From an uncultured Flavobacteriia bacterium (GTDB lineage: Bacteria; Bacteroidota; Bacteroidia; Flavobacteriales_D; Crocinitomicaceae), in assembly GCA_903873915.1 (NCBI GenBank), contig CAIQQH010000009.1, positions 1 to 52,430 on the forward strand: DNA of 52,430 nt, written 5' to 3'. Below, in pieces: positions 1 through 9,597 of the stretch. Every line of letters begins with the position of its first letter. Positions within the stretch are counted from its first letter, which is position 1. Below the pieces are notes generated by a model. That model made no database searches. It saw nothing but the letters and a program-made list of their open reading frames with translations, and was not told the DNA's origin. A program made the position numbers and the translations under genes.

Positions 1-914
1 CCCCTCTTTTTTTGCAAAAAATAAGGCAGATAATTGGCGGTAAAAACTCCTCCCAAGACTATGGCCATTGCACCAATTTCTGTCCAGCCTATTGTCTCTC
101 CAAAAGAAACGCCAATGAACACAGCGACTATTGGGATGAAATAAGTAACCGTACTCGCAAACAAGGCAGAAGAATAGCTGATCACATAATTGAAAATGAA
201 GACCGCCAATGCTGTTCCAACGACAGACAATACAGTGATGTATCCAAAGCCGGTCCAGGCATGTTTGTTTTCTCTGAGTGTGTCAAAGGCACCAAAATAG
301 ATACTGCTGATCAAAGCTGGTACAAACAAGATCAAGAAAGCCAAAGAGGTGATTTCGACCGAACGCATGTCGTGCAAAGCATGCTTAATGGTATTTAAGC
401 TTATACCATACATGAGTGTGGCAAGGACAATGGCTAGAATATGGTACCATGTGCCGTTCATGCTCAGTTGTTTCCCTGCCAGCATCAATAAAACAACACC
501 AATTGTCCCGATTGATATTCCTATAAGTTGAAGGGTGCTGATTCGAACCTTAAAAATGATGAAACCAATCAGGATTGTAAAAATGGGTGTGGTGCTATTC
601 AGCATTCCAGTTAAGCCAGAGGACAACCCGGTTTCTGCATAGGTAAATAAAAAGGCGGGGACGAAATTCCCACAAAACCCAACAATGGCCAGTGAAATAA
701 AGCGTTTCATCGCGTTGATTTTTCGAAGGTGTTGGATGGCAAAGGGTAAAAGGACTGCGGAAGCAAGAAGCATGCGCAGCGATCCAACTTGGGACGAACT
801 AAAAATGGGCTCCCCACTTGAGGTAAACATCCCCTTTTTCATGAGAATAAATGAACTGCCCCAAATGCAGGCGAGCAGCAGCAGCAGTATCCAACTTCGA
901 ATTTCTTTGGTCAT
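1..914 (-). CDS. EamA/DMT-family membrane transporter, 3' end cut by window edge
   Basis: Reading leftwards from the ATG at 912-914, an open frame of about 304 codons runs off the window with no stop. It begins MTKEIRSWILLLLLACIWGS. The N-terminal CIWGSSF stretch and two halves of alternating hydrophobic segments are typical of the drug/metabolite transporter (EamA) superfamily, whose members have ten membrane helices and export small metabolites. The length seen is already close to a full family member, so only a few C-terminal residues should be missing. The substrate cannot be told from sequence. It is divergent from mraZ across a 278-base gap. A TACTTTTG element ends 4 bases before the ATG, which supports this start. 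Confidence 0.85.
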   Translation of the reverse strand, partial: MTKEIRSWILLLLLACIWGSSFILMKKGMFTSSGEPIFSSSQVGSLRMLLASAVLLPFAIQHLRKINAMKRFISLAIVGFCGNFVPAFLFTYAETGLSSGLTGMLNSTTPIFTILIGFIIFKVRISTLQLIGISIGTIGVVLLMLAGKQLSMNGTWYHILAIVLATLMYGISLNTIKHALHDMRSVEITSLAFLILFVPALISSIYFGAFDTLRENKHAWTGFGYITVLSVVGTALAVFIFNYVISYSSALFASTVTYFIPIVAVFIGVSFGETIGWTEIGAMAIVLGGVFTANYLPYFLQKKR

Positions 915-918
915 GGCA

Positions 919-926
919 CAAAAGTA
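919..926 (-). promoter_or_regulatory. Bacteroidetes -7 promoter element of the transporter gene
   Basis: TACTTTTG on the minus strand fits the Bacteroidetes sigma-A -7 consensus TAnnTTTG and ends 4 bases before the ATG at 914. Transcription would begin at or next to the start codon. No good TTTG -33 element was seen at the usual 19-base spacing. Confidence 0.5.
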
Positions 927-1140
927 AAAGAATTCACGGTCCAAGCCCGAGTGGCCTTGTTAATAAACTGTTTAAAAAGTGTTGATAACGAATCAAGGGA
1001 AATCAAATCAAATCTATCCCACAAATTCCCACTAAGCTCAATGGAAAGCCCTATTTTTAAGAAAAAAAGCAAAAAATTACGCCTTGTTTTGAAACTTTAA
1101 TTACCTTGCAACGTTAGTATTTATCAACAATTGAAAACCC

Positions 1141-1168
1141 AAGTGGTAAAAAGTGGTAAAATCCACTT
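1141..1168 (+). promoter_or_regulatory. Probable MraZ operator (direct GTGGT repeats)
   Basis: Two perfect tandem copies of the decamer AAGTGGTAAA (1141-1150 and 1151-1160) are followed by an inverted CCACTT (1163-1168), 25 bases before the mraZ ATG. MraZ proteins are known to bind short G-rich direct repeats with 5-base spacers upstream of their own operon. GTGGT-N5-GTGGT fits that geometry and resembles the AAAGTGG-type boxes of Mollicutes. Autoregulation of the division operon is inferred. Confidence 0.7.
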
Positions 1169-1192
1169 AATTTTACCCATTATTTATTTGCC

Positions 1193-1651
1193 ATGGCAGG
1201 CTTAGTAGGAGAATTTGAGGTTAAACTGGATGCGAAAGGTCGCTTCCTATTTCCTTCCGGATTACGGAAGCAGATCTCTCCTGCGTCAATCCGAGATTTC
1301 ATGCTGAATAAGGGATTTGAAGATTGTTTGACATTGTATCCACTTCCTGAATGGGAAAAGGTCAGTGTGAAGCTTTCAAAAATGAACTTGTTTGTTCCGA
1401 AGAATCGAATGTTTTACCGACTGTTTCATCAGGGCGCAAAATTGGTTTCTTTGGACAATGCCGGTCGAATCCTGGTGCCAACAACGCATATGGAGCGTGT
1501 TGGTTTACAACAGGATGTGATGCTGATCGCGTACAACGATCGCATCGAGATTTGGGATAAGCAGAAATACTTCGACTTGATTGAGGCCAACATGGCGGAC
1601 TTCGCAGATTTAGCGAATGATGTAATGGGTGACTCAGATGACAGCGAATAA
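1193..1651 (+). CDS. mraZ: Transcriptional regulator MraZ
   Basis: A 152-residue protein, the usual MraZ length. It holds two SpoVT/AbrB-like swapped-hairpin halves: GEFEVKLDAKGRFLFPSGLR near residues 5-24 and SLDNAGRILVPTTHMERVGL near 84-103, each with the family's D-x-x-GR-hydrophobic-x-P pattern. MraZ forms a ring-shaped multimer that binds repeats in front of the division and cell wall operon and tunes its expression. It is the first gene of that operon, and its 3' end overlaps rsmH. Tandem GTGGT repeats lie 25 bases upstream of the ATG, as expected for autoregulation. Confidence 0.96.
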   Translation: MAGLVGEFEVKLDAKGRFLFPSGLRKQISPASIRDFMLNKGFEDCLTLYPLPEWEKVSVKLSKMNLFVPKNRMFYRLFHQGAKLVSLDNAGRILVPTTHMERVGLQQDVMLIAYNDRIEIWDKQKYFDLIEANMADFADLANDVMGDSDDSE

Positions 1652-2555
1652 GACAGATTACCACAATCCAGTGATGCTCAATGAATGCATTCAGGGTCTA
1701 AATATTGATCCTGAGGGTGTTTATGTGGATGTCACGTTTGGTGGTGGAGGTCACTCCCGTGAGATTTTTAAGCACCTGAGCGAAAAAGGACGTCTGCTGG
1801 TATTTGATCAAGATCCAGATGCGGCAGCAAATGCTTGGTCAGCGCCAAATTTTACATTCATTCCAGCAAACTTTGAGTTTTTAGCCAATCACCTGCGCCT
1901 CAATGGTATCAAACAGGTGAATGGAATTTTGGCCGATTTAGGCGTTTCATCGCATCAGTTCGATGAAGAATCTAGAGGATTTTCAATCCGTACAGATGCC
2001 CCTCTCGATATGCGCATGAATCAGCATGGAGCTTTGTCAGCATGGAACGTTGTGAATGAGTATGAGGAACAAGATCTTATTGACTTGCTCCGGAAATACG
2101 GTGAGCTGCCAAATGCTCGACGCATCGCAGGAGAAATTCTTCGTGCCCGATCAGCGCGCAAGATTAAAACTACGGGTCAGCTGATGGAGGCCTTAGCTGG
2201 ATGTGCACCCAAATTTAAAGACCATAAGTTTTTCGCCCAAGTTTTTCAAGCCATACGCATCGAGGTGAATCGAGAAATGGATGCTTTGGAGAAATTCCTT
2301 GAACAAACGGCAGAGGTGATGCACCCAGGAGGAAGACTCGTGGTGATGTCATACCATTCCTTGGAAGATCGCTTGGTGAAAAACTACATGAAACGCGGCT
2401 CTCTAGATGGCGAAATTTCGAAAGATTTTTTTGGGAATGTATTGAAACCGTTTACGGAAATAAATAGGCATCCGATTGTGCCAAATGAAGAAGAATTGGA
2501 AAGAAATACGCGCTCCCGGAGTGCAAAACTAAGAATAGCAGAACGAAATGGCTGA
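1638..2555 (+). CDS. rsmH: 16S rRNA (cytosine(1402)-N(4))-methyltransferase RsmH
   Basis: RsmH (MraW) methylates N4 of C1402 in the ribosomal P site using S-adenosylmethionine. The protein begins MTANKTDYHNPVML, the typical HxPVML entry of the family. It has the SAM-binding VDVTFGGGGHS motif near residue 33, GILADLGVSSHQFD, the GFSIRTDAPLDMRM segment, and the C-terminal VMSYHSLEDRLVKNYM. Length is about 305 residues, normal for the family. I chose the ATG at 1638. An in-frame GTG at 1629 would add three residues. It overlaps the end of mraZ by 14 bases and the start of the ftsL-like gene by 8, so translation is probably coupled. Confidence 0.96.
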   Translation: MTANKTDYHNPVMLNECIQGLNIDPEGVYVDVTFGGGGHSREIFKHLSEKGRLLVFDQDPDAAANAWSAPNFTFIPANFEFLANHLRLNGIKQVNGILADLGVSSHQFDEESRGFSIRTDAPLDMRMNQHGALSAWNVVNEYEEQDLIDLLRKYGELPNARRIAGEILRARSARKIKTTGQLMEALAGCAPKFKDHKFFAQVFQAIRIEVNREMDALEKFLEQTAEVMHPGGRLVVMSYHSLEDRLVKNYMKRGSLDGEISKDFFGNVLKPFTEINRHPIVPNEEELERNTRSRSAKLRIAERNG

Positions 2556-2970
2556 TAACGAGTACGTCGAAAAAAGTGCAGCCGATGAACAGATACCTAA
2601 GGCTGACAAAAAAGAGAAAAAGAAAAGTGATTCGGCAAAACCGAAAGGTCGCCCGAATGCTTTTGCTCAAATTCTCAATGGGGATTTTTTAACGCGCGAA
2701 TTCGTGTTGAACAATTTGAATTTCATCTTTTTTGTCATCTTCCTTCTGCTACTTATCGTTGGTAAAGGGTATTACGGCAAGCAACTGACGCGTGACGTTG
2801 ATGATGCTCAAAACCATTTGAACGAAGTGACTTCAGATTATGTGGAAGCTAAAGCTCGACTTGAAGAACAGACACGACGTTACAGGTTGGTTGAAAAACT
2901 TGAGCCTCGAGGAGTGAAAGAAACACAGCAGGAAACAAAGGTGATACGAATAAGAGAAAAGAACAAATGA
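2548..2970 (+). CDS. ftsL: FtsL-like division protein, Bacteroidetes type
   Basis: A 140-residue single-pass protein. It has a charged cytoplasmic N-terminus of about 55 residues rich in Lys and Asp, one membrane helix (FIFFVIFLLLLIVGKGYY, about residues 59-76), and a periplasmic heptad-like coiled coil to the end. It sits between rsmH and the division transpeptidase, where FtsL is found in nearly all bacteria. FtsL proteins are poorly conserved, so the call rests on topology, size and position. FtsL joins FtsB and FtsQ to activate FtsW and FtsI at the septum. It overlaps rsmH by 8 bases and ftsI by 4. The acidic and basic N-terminal extension is longer than in E. coli. Confidence 0.85.
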   Translation: MADNEYVEKSAADEQIPKADKKEKKKSDSAKPKGRPNAFAQILNGDFLTREFVLNNLNFIFFVIFLLLLIVGKGYYGKQLTRDVDDAQNHLNEVTSDYVEAKARLEEQTRRYRLVEKLEPRGVKETQQETKVIRIREKNK

Positions 2971-5057
2971 GTGAAAAACGACATGTTATTTTGCGTGCGT
3001 ATTTCGTATACGCTGGATTTGTTGTGCTCATGATTGCCGTGATTTTTCGCACGATTTCGATTCAATTTGAGGGGCGGTCAAATGTCTTCGCATCCTCTGA
3101 GGAGAAGATGCCTATTCGAAAATCTCCAAGGTATCCGCGAAGAGGTGAAATTCTTGACATCAACCTGACGCCTTTGGTGACATCGGTGTGCTACTACAAC
3201 ATTTATATGGATCCTACCGTGGTAAAGCAAGACATCTTCGATGAAAAACTTGCCGAGCTGTCTAATGGTTTAGCTAGAATTTATCCTGAAAAATCTGCAC
3301 GCGAATACCAGAATATGATCCGAAGCGCTCGTGCTCGAAATTCAAGATACCTGTTAATACATAAAAAGGCGAGTGGTGAAGAACGCGACGCGCTCAACAA
3401 ACTGCCCATTTTTGACTTGGGACGTTTAAAGGGGGGGATTATTGATAATGTAGAGGTTATCGTTCGGAAAAAACCGAATGGTGAATTGATGAGCCGCACT
3501 CTTGGATTTTACCGCAATGATGAAGTAAAGGTTGGGATTGAGGATGCGTACAATAAATACCTGAGTGGCGAGGAGGGAGAAGAGATCGAACAAAAGATTT
3601 CGACTGGATGGAAGAAAACCGGTCAAGTAGTAAAAGAGGCGGTCGAGGGGGCAGATATCGTCACATCGATTGATAAAGATATCCAAGAAGTGGCACATTC
3701 TGAATTGCTAACCCAATTGAAAACGGAAGGTGCGCGAAGTGGATGTGTGATTGTCATGGAGGTTAAAACGGGCTTCATTAAAGCGATATCTAATCTTACA
3801 GAAATGGAAGATGGTTCTTTTCGTGAAGATTACAATTATGCCATTGGTCACAAAGAAGTGCCCGGATCTACCTTCAAATTGGCGTCGTTAATGGCGGCAC
3901 TCGAAGACGGTTTGATCGATACTAAGGACAAGGTGAATGCGGTAGGTTCATACCGTTTTGGAGATAAAACATATACCGATGCCCACGGTGGACCTGGATG
4001 GATTACCATCGAACAAGCCTTTGAAAAATCATCGAATGTTATTACGAAAGTAATCACCAACGCTTACCGAAAAAATCCAATGAGTTTTTATGAACGTTTG
4101 GAGAGTTTTGGACTCACAAAACGAACAGGAATTGCACTGTCGGGCGAACCGAAACCTACGATGTACAAGCCGGGAACGGACCAATGGCATCCCCTGTCAT
4201 TGCCGTCTATGGCCATTGGCTATGAGGTGCAACAAACGCCACTTCAAACGCTTACTTTCTACAATTCTGTGGCAAACAATGGAACGATGGTGAAACCACA
4301 GTTGGTTTATCAAATCCGCCGCGGTGCTGAGGTCATTAAAACTTATAGTCCCTCAGTGCTCATTGAACAGGTCTGTTCAGACGAGACTCTTCGCAAGTTG
4401 AAAAAATGCTTGGAGGGAGTCATGCAAAAAGGAGGGACTGGTTCGCGCTTAACGTCTTCACAATTTACCATTGCAGGAAAAACGGGAACAGCAAAACTAC
4501 CAGGTAAGGACAAACGCTATGGCGCCAAAGGACAAGGTGATTTTCAAGCATCGTTTGTCGGATATTTCCCTGCAAATAAGCCAATTTATTCGTGCATTGT
4601 AGTGATTTCAGCGCCAACTAAAAATATTTACGGAGGAAAAGTTTCAGGGACTGTTTTTGCTGCCGTTGCCAATAAAGTATTCGCTTCAAACCTTCAGTAC
4701 CACAAGGCAATCAATGAAACGAAAAAACGTAAAGGTGGTGTTCCTTCAGCATTGAATGGAAATGTTCATGACCTGGCTCGCGTATACCGCATGTTGAAGG
4801 TGCCTTTTGCGGTTGCGGGAGAAGGAGAGTGGATGCTCGCAGGTAGAGGAAAATCAAAAGCTGTGCTTCGCTCAAGGAAATTTGTCAAAGGCTTGGTGCC
4901 AGACTTAACTGGAATGAGCGCTCGTGATGCTGTATATATGATTGAATCATTGGGAATGACCGCGCATGTCGTTGGATTTGGAAAGGTGACAAAGCAATCT
5001 ATTCCTGTTGGTCGCCCAGTGTATCGAGGAGGTGTAATTGAATTGATTTTGAACTGA
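2967..5057 (+). CDS. ftsI: Penicillin-binding protein, class B septal transpeptidase (FtsI/PBP3) with C-terminal PASTA domain
   Basis: A 696-residue class B penicillin-binding protein that cross-links septal peptidoglycan. An N-terminal membrane anchor (about residues 9-28) leads to the pedestal region starting RYPRRGEILD. The transpeptidase domain carries the SxxK motif PGSTFK (Ser301, Lys304), the SxN motif SSN (355-357) and KTG (505-507). The last 60 residues, with GLVPDLTGMSARDAVYMIES, form one PASTA repeat, so the architecture resembles SpoVD/PBP2x rather than E. coli PBP3. PASTA-tailed division PBPs are common in Bacteroidetes. It overlaps the ftsL-like gene by 4 bases and shares a TGATG stop/start with murE. 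Confidence 0.95.
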   Translation: MSEKRHVILRAYFVYAGFVVLMIAVIFRTISIQFEGRSNVFASSEEKMPIRKSPRYPRRGEILDINLTPLVTSVCYYNIYMDPTVVKQDIFDEKLAELSNGLARIYPEKSAREYQNMIRSARARNSRYLLIHKKASGEERDALNKLPIFDLGRLKGGIIDNVEVIVRKKPNGELMSRTLGFYRNDEVKVGIEDAYNKYLSGEEGEEIEQKISTGWKKTGQVVKEAVEGADIVTSIDKDIQEVAHSELLTQLKTEGARSGCVIVMEVKTGFIKAISNLTEMEDGSFREDYNYAIGHKEVPGSTFKLASLMAALEDGLIDTKDKVNAVGSYRFGDKTYTDAHGGPGWITIEQAFEKSSNVITKVITNAYRKNPMSFYERLESFGLTKRTGIALSGEPKPTMYKPGTDQWHPLSLPSMAIGYEVQQTPLQTLTFYNSVANNGTMVKPQLVYQIRRGAEVIKTYSPSVLIEQVCSDETLRKLKKCLEGVMQKGGTGSRLTSSQFTIAGKTGTAKLPGKDKRYGAKGQGDFQASFVGYFPANKPIYSCIVVISAPTKNIYGGKVSGTVFAAVANKVFASNLQYHKAINETKKRKGGVPSALNGNVHDLARVYRMLKVPFAVAGEGEWMLAGRGKSKAVLRSRKFVKGLVPDLTGMSARDAVYMIESLGMTAHVVGFGKVTKQSIPVGRPVYRGGVIELILN

Positions 5058-6520
5058 TGAGTAAAGAATTGGATATCATTTTGCAGCATGTCGCAGTGAA
5101 GAATCTGGTCGGTTCACGCCAAAGATCAGTTTCATCGCTTGTGTTCGATTCACGCAAAGCGATTGCGGGAACTGCATTTTTTGCCATTCGTGGAGCAGCG
5201 ACCGATGGTCATCAATTTATTGAAGCTGTGATTGCTCAAGGCTGTGACCTTGTTTTCTCGGAAGAGCCAATCAGCGCTCCACATTCTATAACAGTTGTTG
5301 TGGTCGAAAGCACAAAAGAAGCCTTGGCAATCGCTGCGAACAATTTTTACGATGAACCTTCAAAGCACATCACGTTGGTGGGTGTGACGGGTACAAATGG
5401 AAAGACAACAACGACGACCTTGTTATTCAATCTTTACACGGGGCTTGGTTTTCATTGTGGTCTGCTTTCAACGGTTGTAAATAAAATTGGAGCACGAGAA
5501 ATTCCTTCAACTCACACAACACCTGACCCGGTTTCCTTGAATGCCCTTCTCGCTGAAATGGTAGAAGACGGTTGTAGCCACTGTTTTATGGAAGTGAGCT
5601 CTCACGCGATTCACCAACAGAGAATCACTGGTCTTCACTTCGCAGGTGCTGTGTTTACAAATATCACACACGATCACCTCGATTACCACAAGACCTTCGC
5701 TGAATATATTCGTGTGAAAAAAGCATGGTTCGATCACCTGGATAGTAAGGCCTTTGCATTGACAAATGTGGACGATAAAAATGGACTGGTCATGCTGCAA
5801 AATACAGCCGCTAGAAAATTTAACTATGCGTTGAAATCACCTGCAGACTTCAAAGTCAAGGTCTTGGAAAATCAGTTTTCAGGCTTGGTACTTCAACTCA
5901 ATGGTGTAGAGGTATGGACAAGATTAATAGGTGATTTTAATGCGTACAACCTCTTGGCGGTATATGCTGTGAGTCAGCTGCTTGGTGAGGATTCAGATGA
6001 GGTGATGACAGCATTGAGTGCGCTGGAATCTGTGGAAGGACGTTTTGAGTATGTGGTAAGCAACGCGGGTGTCACAGCCATTGTTGATTATGCACATACA
6101 CCAGATGCCCTAGAGAATGTATTGAAAACCATTGGAAATATTCGCACGGGCAATGAAATGGTGTTCACTGTTGTGGGTTGTGGCGGAGATCGTGACCGGG
6201 AGAAACGACCAAAAATGGCGGCCATAGCGTGTGAGTTGAGCAATAAAGTAATTCTTACTTCAGACAATCCGCGCTCAGAAAATCCAGATGCTATTCTGGC
6301 CGAAATGATGACTGGCGTTGAAGGTCAGCACTTTAAAAAAACACTGTCCATTACAGACCGATTGCAAGCCATTAAAACGGCGGTATCGATGGCAGAAAAA
6401 GGTGACATCATCTTGATCGCTGGAAAAGGTCATGAGAAATACCAAGAAATCAACGGAGTCAAGCATGATTTCGATGACATGCAAACAGTAAAAAACATTT
6501 TTAACCAATTCGATAAGTAA
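5057..6520 (+). CDS. murE: UDP-N-acetylmuramoyl-L-alanyl-D-glutamate--2,6-diaminopimelate ligase
   Basis: MurE adds the third amino acid to the UDP-MurNAc peptide in the cytoplasm, using ATP. It is 487 residues long, the normal size. The ATP-binding loop [12 protein letters not shown] begins near residue 110. The substrate-selecting motif DNPR is at residues 403-406; that motif marks enzymes specific for meso-diaminopimelate rather than lysine, so a DAP-type peptidoglycan is expected. HTTPDP and the [12 protein letters not shown] segment are also family features. The start codon overlaps the ftsI stop and the stop overlaps the mraY ATG, so all three are probably translationally coupled. Confidence 0.97.
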   Translation: MSKELDIILQHVAVKNLVGSRQRSVSSLVFDSRKAIAGTAFFAIRGAATDGHQFIEAVIAQGCDLVFSEEPISAPHSITVVVVESTKEALAIAANNFYDEPSKHITLVGVTGTNGKTTTTTLLFNLYTGLGFHCGLLSTVVNKIGAREIPSTHTTPDPVSLNALLAEMVEDGCSHCFMEVSSHAIHQQRITGLHFAGAVFTNITHDHLDYHKTFAEYIRVKKAWFDHLDSKAFALTNVDDKNGLVMLQNTAARKFNYALKSPADFKVKVLENQFSGLVLQLNGVEVWTRLIGDFNAYNLLAVYAVSQLLGEDSDEVMTALSALESVEGRFEYVVSNAGVTAIVDYAHTPDALENVLKTIGNIRTGNEMVFTVVGCGGDRDREKRPKMAAIACELSNKVILTSDNPRSENPDAILAEMMTGVEGQHFKKTLSITDRLQAIKTAVSMAEKGDIILIAGKGHEKYQEINGVKHDFDDMQTVKNIFNQFDK

Positions 6521-7764
6521 TGCTGTATTATCTTTTTGATTACCTCGACAAATTCAATTTTCCTGGCGCAGGATTGTTTGATTTTATTTCCTTTCGTGCG
6601 GCAATGGCCTTAATTACCTCACTCATTGTATCCGTGTTCTTTGGGAAAAGAATCATCAATCGTTTGCGCAAACAGCAAATTGGTGAAACCGTTAGAGATT
6701 TGGGCTTGGCAGGACAAATTGAAAAGTCTGGAACCCCAACCATGGGTGGACTAATTATTCTTGCAGCGATTCTTATTCCAACCATTCTCTTCGCCAAACT
6801 TCACAATATTTATGTCATCACCATGATTCTAGCGACCATCTGGCTCGGTGCCATTGGGTTTTTGGACGATTACATTAAAGTATTTAGAAAAAACAAAGAT
6901 GGGCTTGCTGGAAAATCAAAAGTCGTCGGTCAAATTGGTGTTGGGTTAATTGTTGGATGCATTCTTTACTTCTCGGGTGATGTGCGTGTGCACAAGCGCG
7001 TGGACAAGGATTACAAACTTCAAGCTGAAGAGGAGTTTGTTACCCATGAGCATACCAATTCAGGAGATGAGGAATACAAGTGGATCAAAACGGATGACAT
7101 GACTACCACGATTCCCTTTATCAAAGGCAATGAATTCAATTACAACTGGCTTATCGGCGACTCCAACAAATCTTATGGGTGGCTGCTCTTCATTCCTATT
7201 GTCATCTTTATTGTCATCGCTGTGTCCAATGGGGCGAATATGACGGATGGATTGGATGGATTGGCAACGGGAACATCCGCAATCATAGGTTTGGCATTGG
7301 CTGTACTCGCCTATGTCAGTTCGAATGCGAAATTCGCCGATTACCTCGATGTGATGTACATACCACTCGCGGAGGAACTCGTCATCTTCATCGCCGCATT
7401 TGTAGGGGCCTGTATTGGATTCTTATGGTACAATGCCTATCCAGCTCAAGTATTTATGGGAGATACAGGAAGTTTGGCCCTCGGAGGGATTATCGCAGTA
7501 TTTGCCATTTCCATCCGCAAAGAATTATTAATTCCCGTGCTGTGTGGAGTCTTTCTCATTGAAAATTTATCAGTCGTGCTGCAGGTGGGCTACTTCAAGT
7601 TTACAAAAAGGCGTTTTGGGGAAGGCAGGCGCATCTTCCTCATGGCACCATTACACCACCACTATCAAAAAGTAGGGCTTCATGAAGCCAAGATTGTCGC
7701 GCGCTTTTGGATCGTTGGCGTGCTCCTCGCTGTAATTACCATAGTCACATTAAAACTCCGCTAG
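6520..7764 (+). CDS. mraY: Phospho-N-acetylmuramoyl-pentapeptide-transferase
   Basis: MraY transfers phospho-MurNAc-pentapeptide to undecaprenyl phosphate, giving lipid I at the inner membrane. Many hydrophobic segments are visible, with the family motifs [15 protein letters not shown] (Asp116, Asp117), [12 protein letters not shown] (240-251) and the late APLHHHYQK. At 414 residues it is about 55 longer than the E. coli enzyme. The extra length is a polar loop after LYFSGDV (about residues 157-210) that also occurs in other Bacteroidetes MraY proteins. Its TAG stop is followed at once by the murD start. Confidence 0.97.
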   Translation: MLYYLFDYLDKFNFPGAGLFDFISFRAAMALITSLIVSVFFGKRIINRLRKQQIGETVRDLGLAGQIEKSGTPTMGGLIILAAILIPTILFAKLHNIYVITMILATIWLGAIGFLDDYIKVFRKNKDGLAGKSKVVGQIGVGLIVGCILYFSGDVRVHKRVDKDYKLQAEEEFVTHEHTNSGDEEYKWIKTDDMTTTIPFIKGNEFNYNWLIGDSNKSYGWLLFIPIVIFIVIAVSNGANMTDGLDGLATGTSAIIGLALAVLAYVSSNAKFADYLDVMYIPLAEELVIFIAAFVGACIGFLWYNAYPAQVFMGDTGSLALGGIIAVFAISIRKELLIPVLCGVFLIENLSVVLQVGYFKFTKRRFGEGRRIFLMAPLHHHYQKVGLHEAKIVARFWIVGVLLAVITIVTLKLR

Positions 7765-9108
7765 TTGAACGGAACAAACCGACATATTGCCATTTTGGGC
7801 GCTGGCGAAAGCGGCGTTGGTGCTGCATTCCTTGCTAAAAAACAAGGCTGGGATGTATTCGTGTCGGATGCAGGTGTGATCAAGGACTCCTTTAAAAAAG
7901 AGTTGAATGACCTTGCTGTACAATGGGAAGAAAATGGCCATTCTGAAGAGCGCATTCTCGCTGTGGAACTGGTGATTAAATCTCCCGGAATACCCGAAAA
8001 AGCTCCTTTGATTAAAAAGCTGCGCGAGCGGGGGGTGAAGATCATTTCTGAAATTGAATTTGGAGCTTACTACAACACAGCAAAAACCATTTGCATTACA
8101 GGAAGCAACGGAAAGACGACCACAACGATGCTCACGCACCACATTCTTAAAAAAGCGGGCATTCGGGTTGGACTTGCAGGCAATGTAGGAGCAAGTTTCG
8201 CTAAACAAGTTGCAGAGGAAGTATTCGACTGGTATGTATTGGAGTTGAGTTCATTTCAATTGGATGACATGTACGATTTCCGCGCTGACATCGCCATCAT
8301 CACAAACATCACACCCGATCATTTGGATCGGTACAATTACGAGATGCAGAACTACACCAATGCTAAATTTCGCATCCTTCAAAATCAAACAAAAACCGAT
8401 TGGTTCATTTACAATGCCGATGATCCCATCATTTCAAAAGAAGTAGCACAACGTAAAATCGTGGCCCAGCAAGCTGCATTTTCTCTAACAACTCCGCAAA
8501 AAGTGGGAGGATATATAAACAAGCAACAACTAACAATCAACATAAAAGACCAATTCACCATGTCAATTCACGATTTAGCACTAAAAGGGAAACACAACTC
8601 CCAAAATTCGCTTGCCTCAGGGGTAGCAGCGAGGATTCTAGAAATCCGTAAAGAAATTGTACGCGAAAGTTTGGAGGACTTCGTAAATGTGGAACATCGT
8701 CTCGAATTTGTAGCGAAAGTACACGGCATCGAGTTCGTCAATGATTCGAAAGCAACCAATGTCAATTCGACATGGTTCGCCTTAGAAAGCATGGAAAATC
8801 CAACGGTATGGATCGTCGGTGGGGTAGATAAAGGAAATGATTATTCCCAATTGATAGACCTCGTAAAGGAAAAAGTAAAAGCCATCATCTGCCTTGGTGT
8901 AGACAACAAAAAGCTCATTGAAACTTTTTCGGGAGTTGTAGATAGCATCGTAGAGGCACGTTCTGCTATGGAAGCCGTTGCCTATGGGTATCGTATTGCC
9001 AAAAAGGATGAAACGGTTTTGCTTTCACCTGCTTGTGCTTCGTTCGATCTTTTCGAGAATTACGAAGACCGAGGAAATCAGTTCAAAGAAGCGGTGCGCT
9101 CACTTTAA
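7765..9108 (+). CDS. murD: UDP-N-acetylmuramoyl-L-alanine--D-glutamate ligase
   Basis: MurD adds D-glutamate to UDP-MurNAc-L-Ala. The 447-residue protein opens with the nucleotide-binding HIAILGAGESGVGAAFLA, has the ATP loop TGSNGKTTT at residues 112-120, then ELSSFQLDD, NITPDHLDRY and VNDSKATN, and ends with the C-terminal Rossmann-like domain SPACASFDLFENYEDRG. The start is a TTG at 7765-7767, directly after the mraY stop. No ATG lies early enough to keep the glycine-rich first strand, so TTG is the best choice. The next gene looks like a partial copy of its last domain. Confidence 0.96.
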   Translation: MNGTNRHIAILGAGESGVGAAFLAKKQGWDVFVSDAGVIKDSFKKELNDLAVQWEENGHSEERILAVELVIKSPGIPEKAPLIKKLRERGVKIISEIEFGAYYNTAKTICITGSNGKTTTTMLTHHILKKAGIRVGLAGNVGASFAKQVAEEVFDWYVLELSSFQLDDMYDFRADIAIITNITPDHLDRYNYEMQNYTNAKFRILQNQTKTDWFIYNADDPIISKEVAQRKIVAQQAAFSLTTPQKVGGYINKQQLTINIKDQFTMSIHDLALKGKHNSQNSLASGVAARILEIRKEIVRESLEDFVNVEHRLEFVAKVHGIEFVNDSKATNVNSTWFALESMENPTVWIVGGVDKGNDYSQLIDLVKEKVKAIICLGVDNKKLIETFSGVVDSIVEARSAMEAVAYGYRIAKKDETVLLSPACASFDLFENYEDRGNQFKEAVRSL

Positions 9109-9120
9109 AAAAGTAAAGTA

Positions 9121-9597
9121 ATGGAAAAACAAAGGACAATCTCTGCGGAAGAGCTGCTTTTGGGCGCTCGCAAAGAAAGCTTGAGTAGAATCAACCAATC
9201 GTCATTGCGTTCGCACGGAAAGCTTTGGGGCATGGATGTGTTTTCCTGGATCCATCCAAACATGTCAACCATTGGAACAACAATCAACTCTTTTCCTTCT
9301 TCTGTTAGATGGGTGGGTAATGCGCATGATTTGACTTCTGTATTGGAATCGCAACCGGAACTAATACATAAACTATCAGCAGCATTGATGTTTGACAATT
9401 CCATTTTTACATTGAAAAATGAACACCTGCTAGGCATTGAAAATTGTGTCGGAACAACAAGTGTGGAGGAAGCCCTAAGAATGACGAAAATCGCCGCTAA
9501 ACCACAGTCTGTTTTATTGTTTACGGCGTCAGGAGAAAATGCCGAGGATGCAAAAAATGAGTTTGAACGCACATTGAACCTGCTGCAAGGCAAATGA
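9121..9597 (+). CDS. Uncharacterised dcw-operon protein resembling a lone Mur ligase C-terminal domain
   Basis: A 158-residue soluble protein with no signal peptide or membrane segment and no name I can assign. Residues about 84-157 line up by eye with the last 75 residues of the MurD encoded just before it. LSAALMFDN matches VKAIICLGVDN, VEEALRMTKIAA matches AMEAVAYGYRIAK, SVLLFTASGENAEDAKNEFE matches the MurD VLLSPACASFDLFENYE stretch, and both end in a short helix. The P-loop domain of Mur ligases is absent, so it cannot be a ligase by itself. It lies in the operon 12 bases after murD and overlaps ftsW by 4. A role as a partner or regulator of MurD or FtsW is speculation. Confidence 0.8.
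   Translation: MEKQRTISAEELLLGARKESLSRINQSSLRSHGKLWGMDVFSWIHPNMSTIGTTINSFPSSVRWVGNAHDLTSVLESQPELIHKLSAALMFDNSIFTLKNEHLLGIENCVGTTSVEEALRMTKIAAKPQSVLLFTASGENAEDAKNEFERTLNLLQGK

Noticed and set aside
1102-1109. TACCTTGC upstream of mraZ as its -7 element
   Set aside because: It matches TAnnTTTG only partly and lacks a -33 element at the right distance. TTTATTTG at 1183-1190, just before the ATG, is an equally weak alternative, so no mraZ promoter is called.
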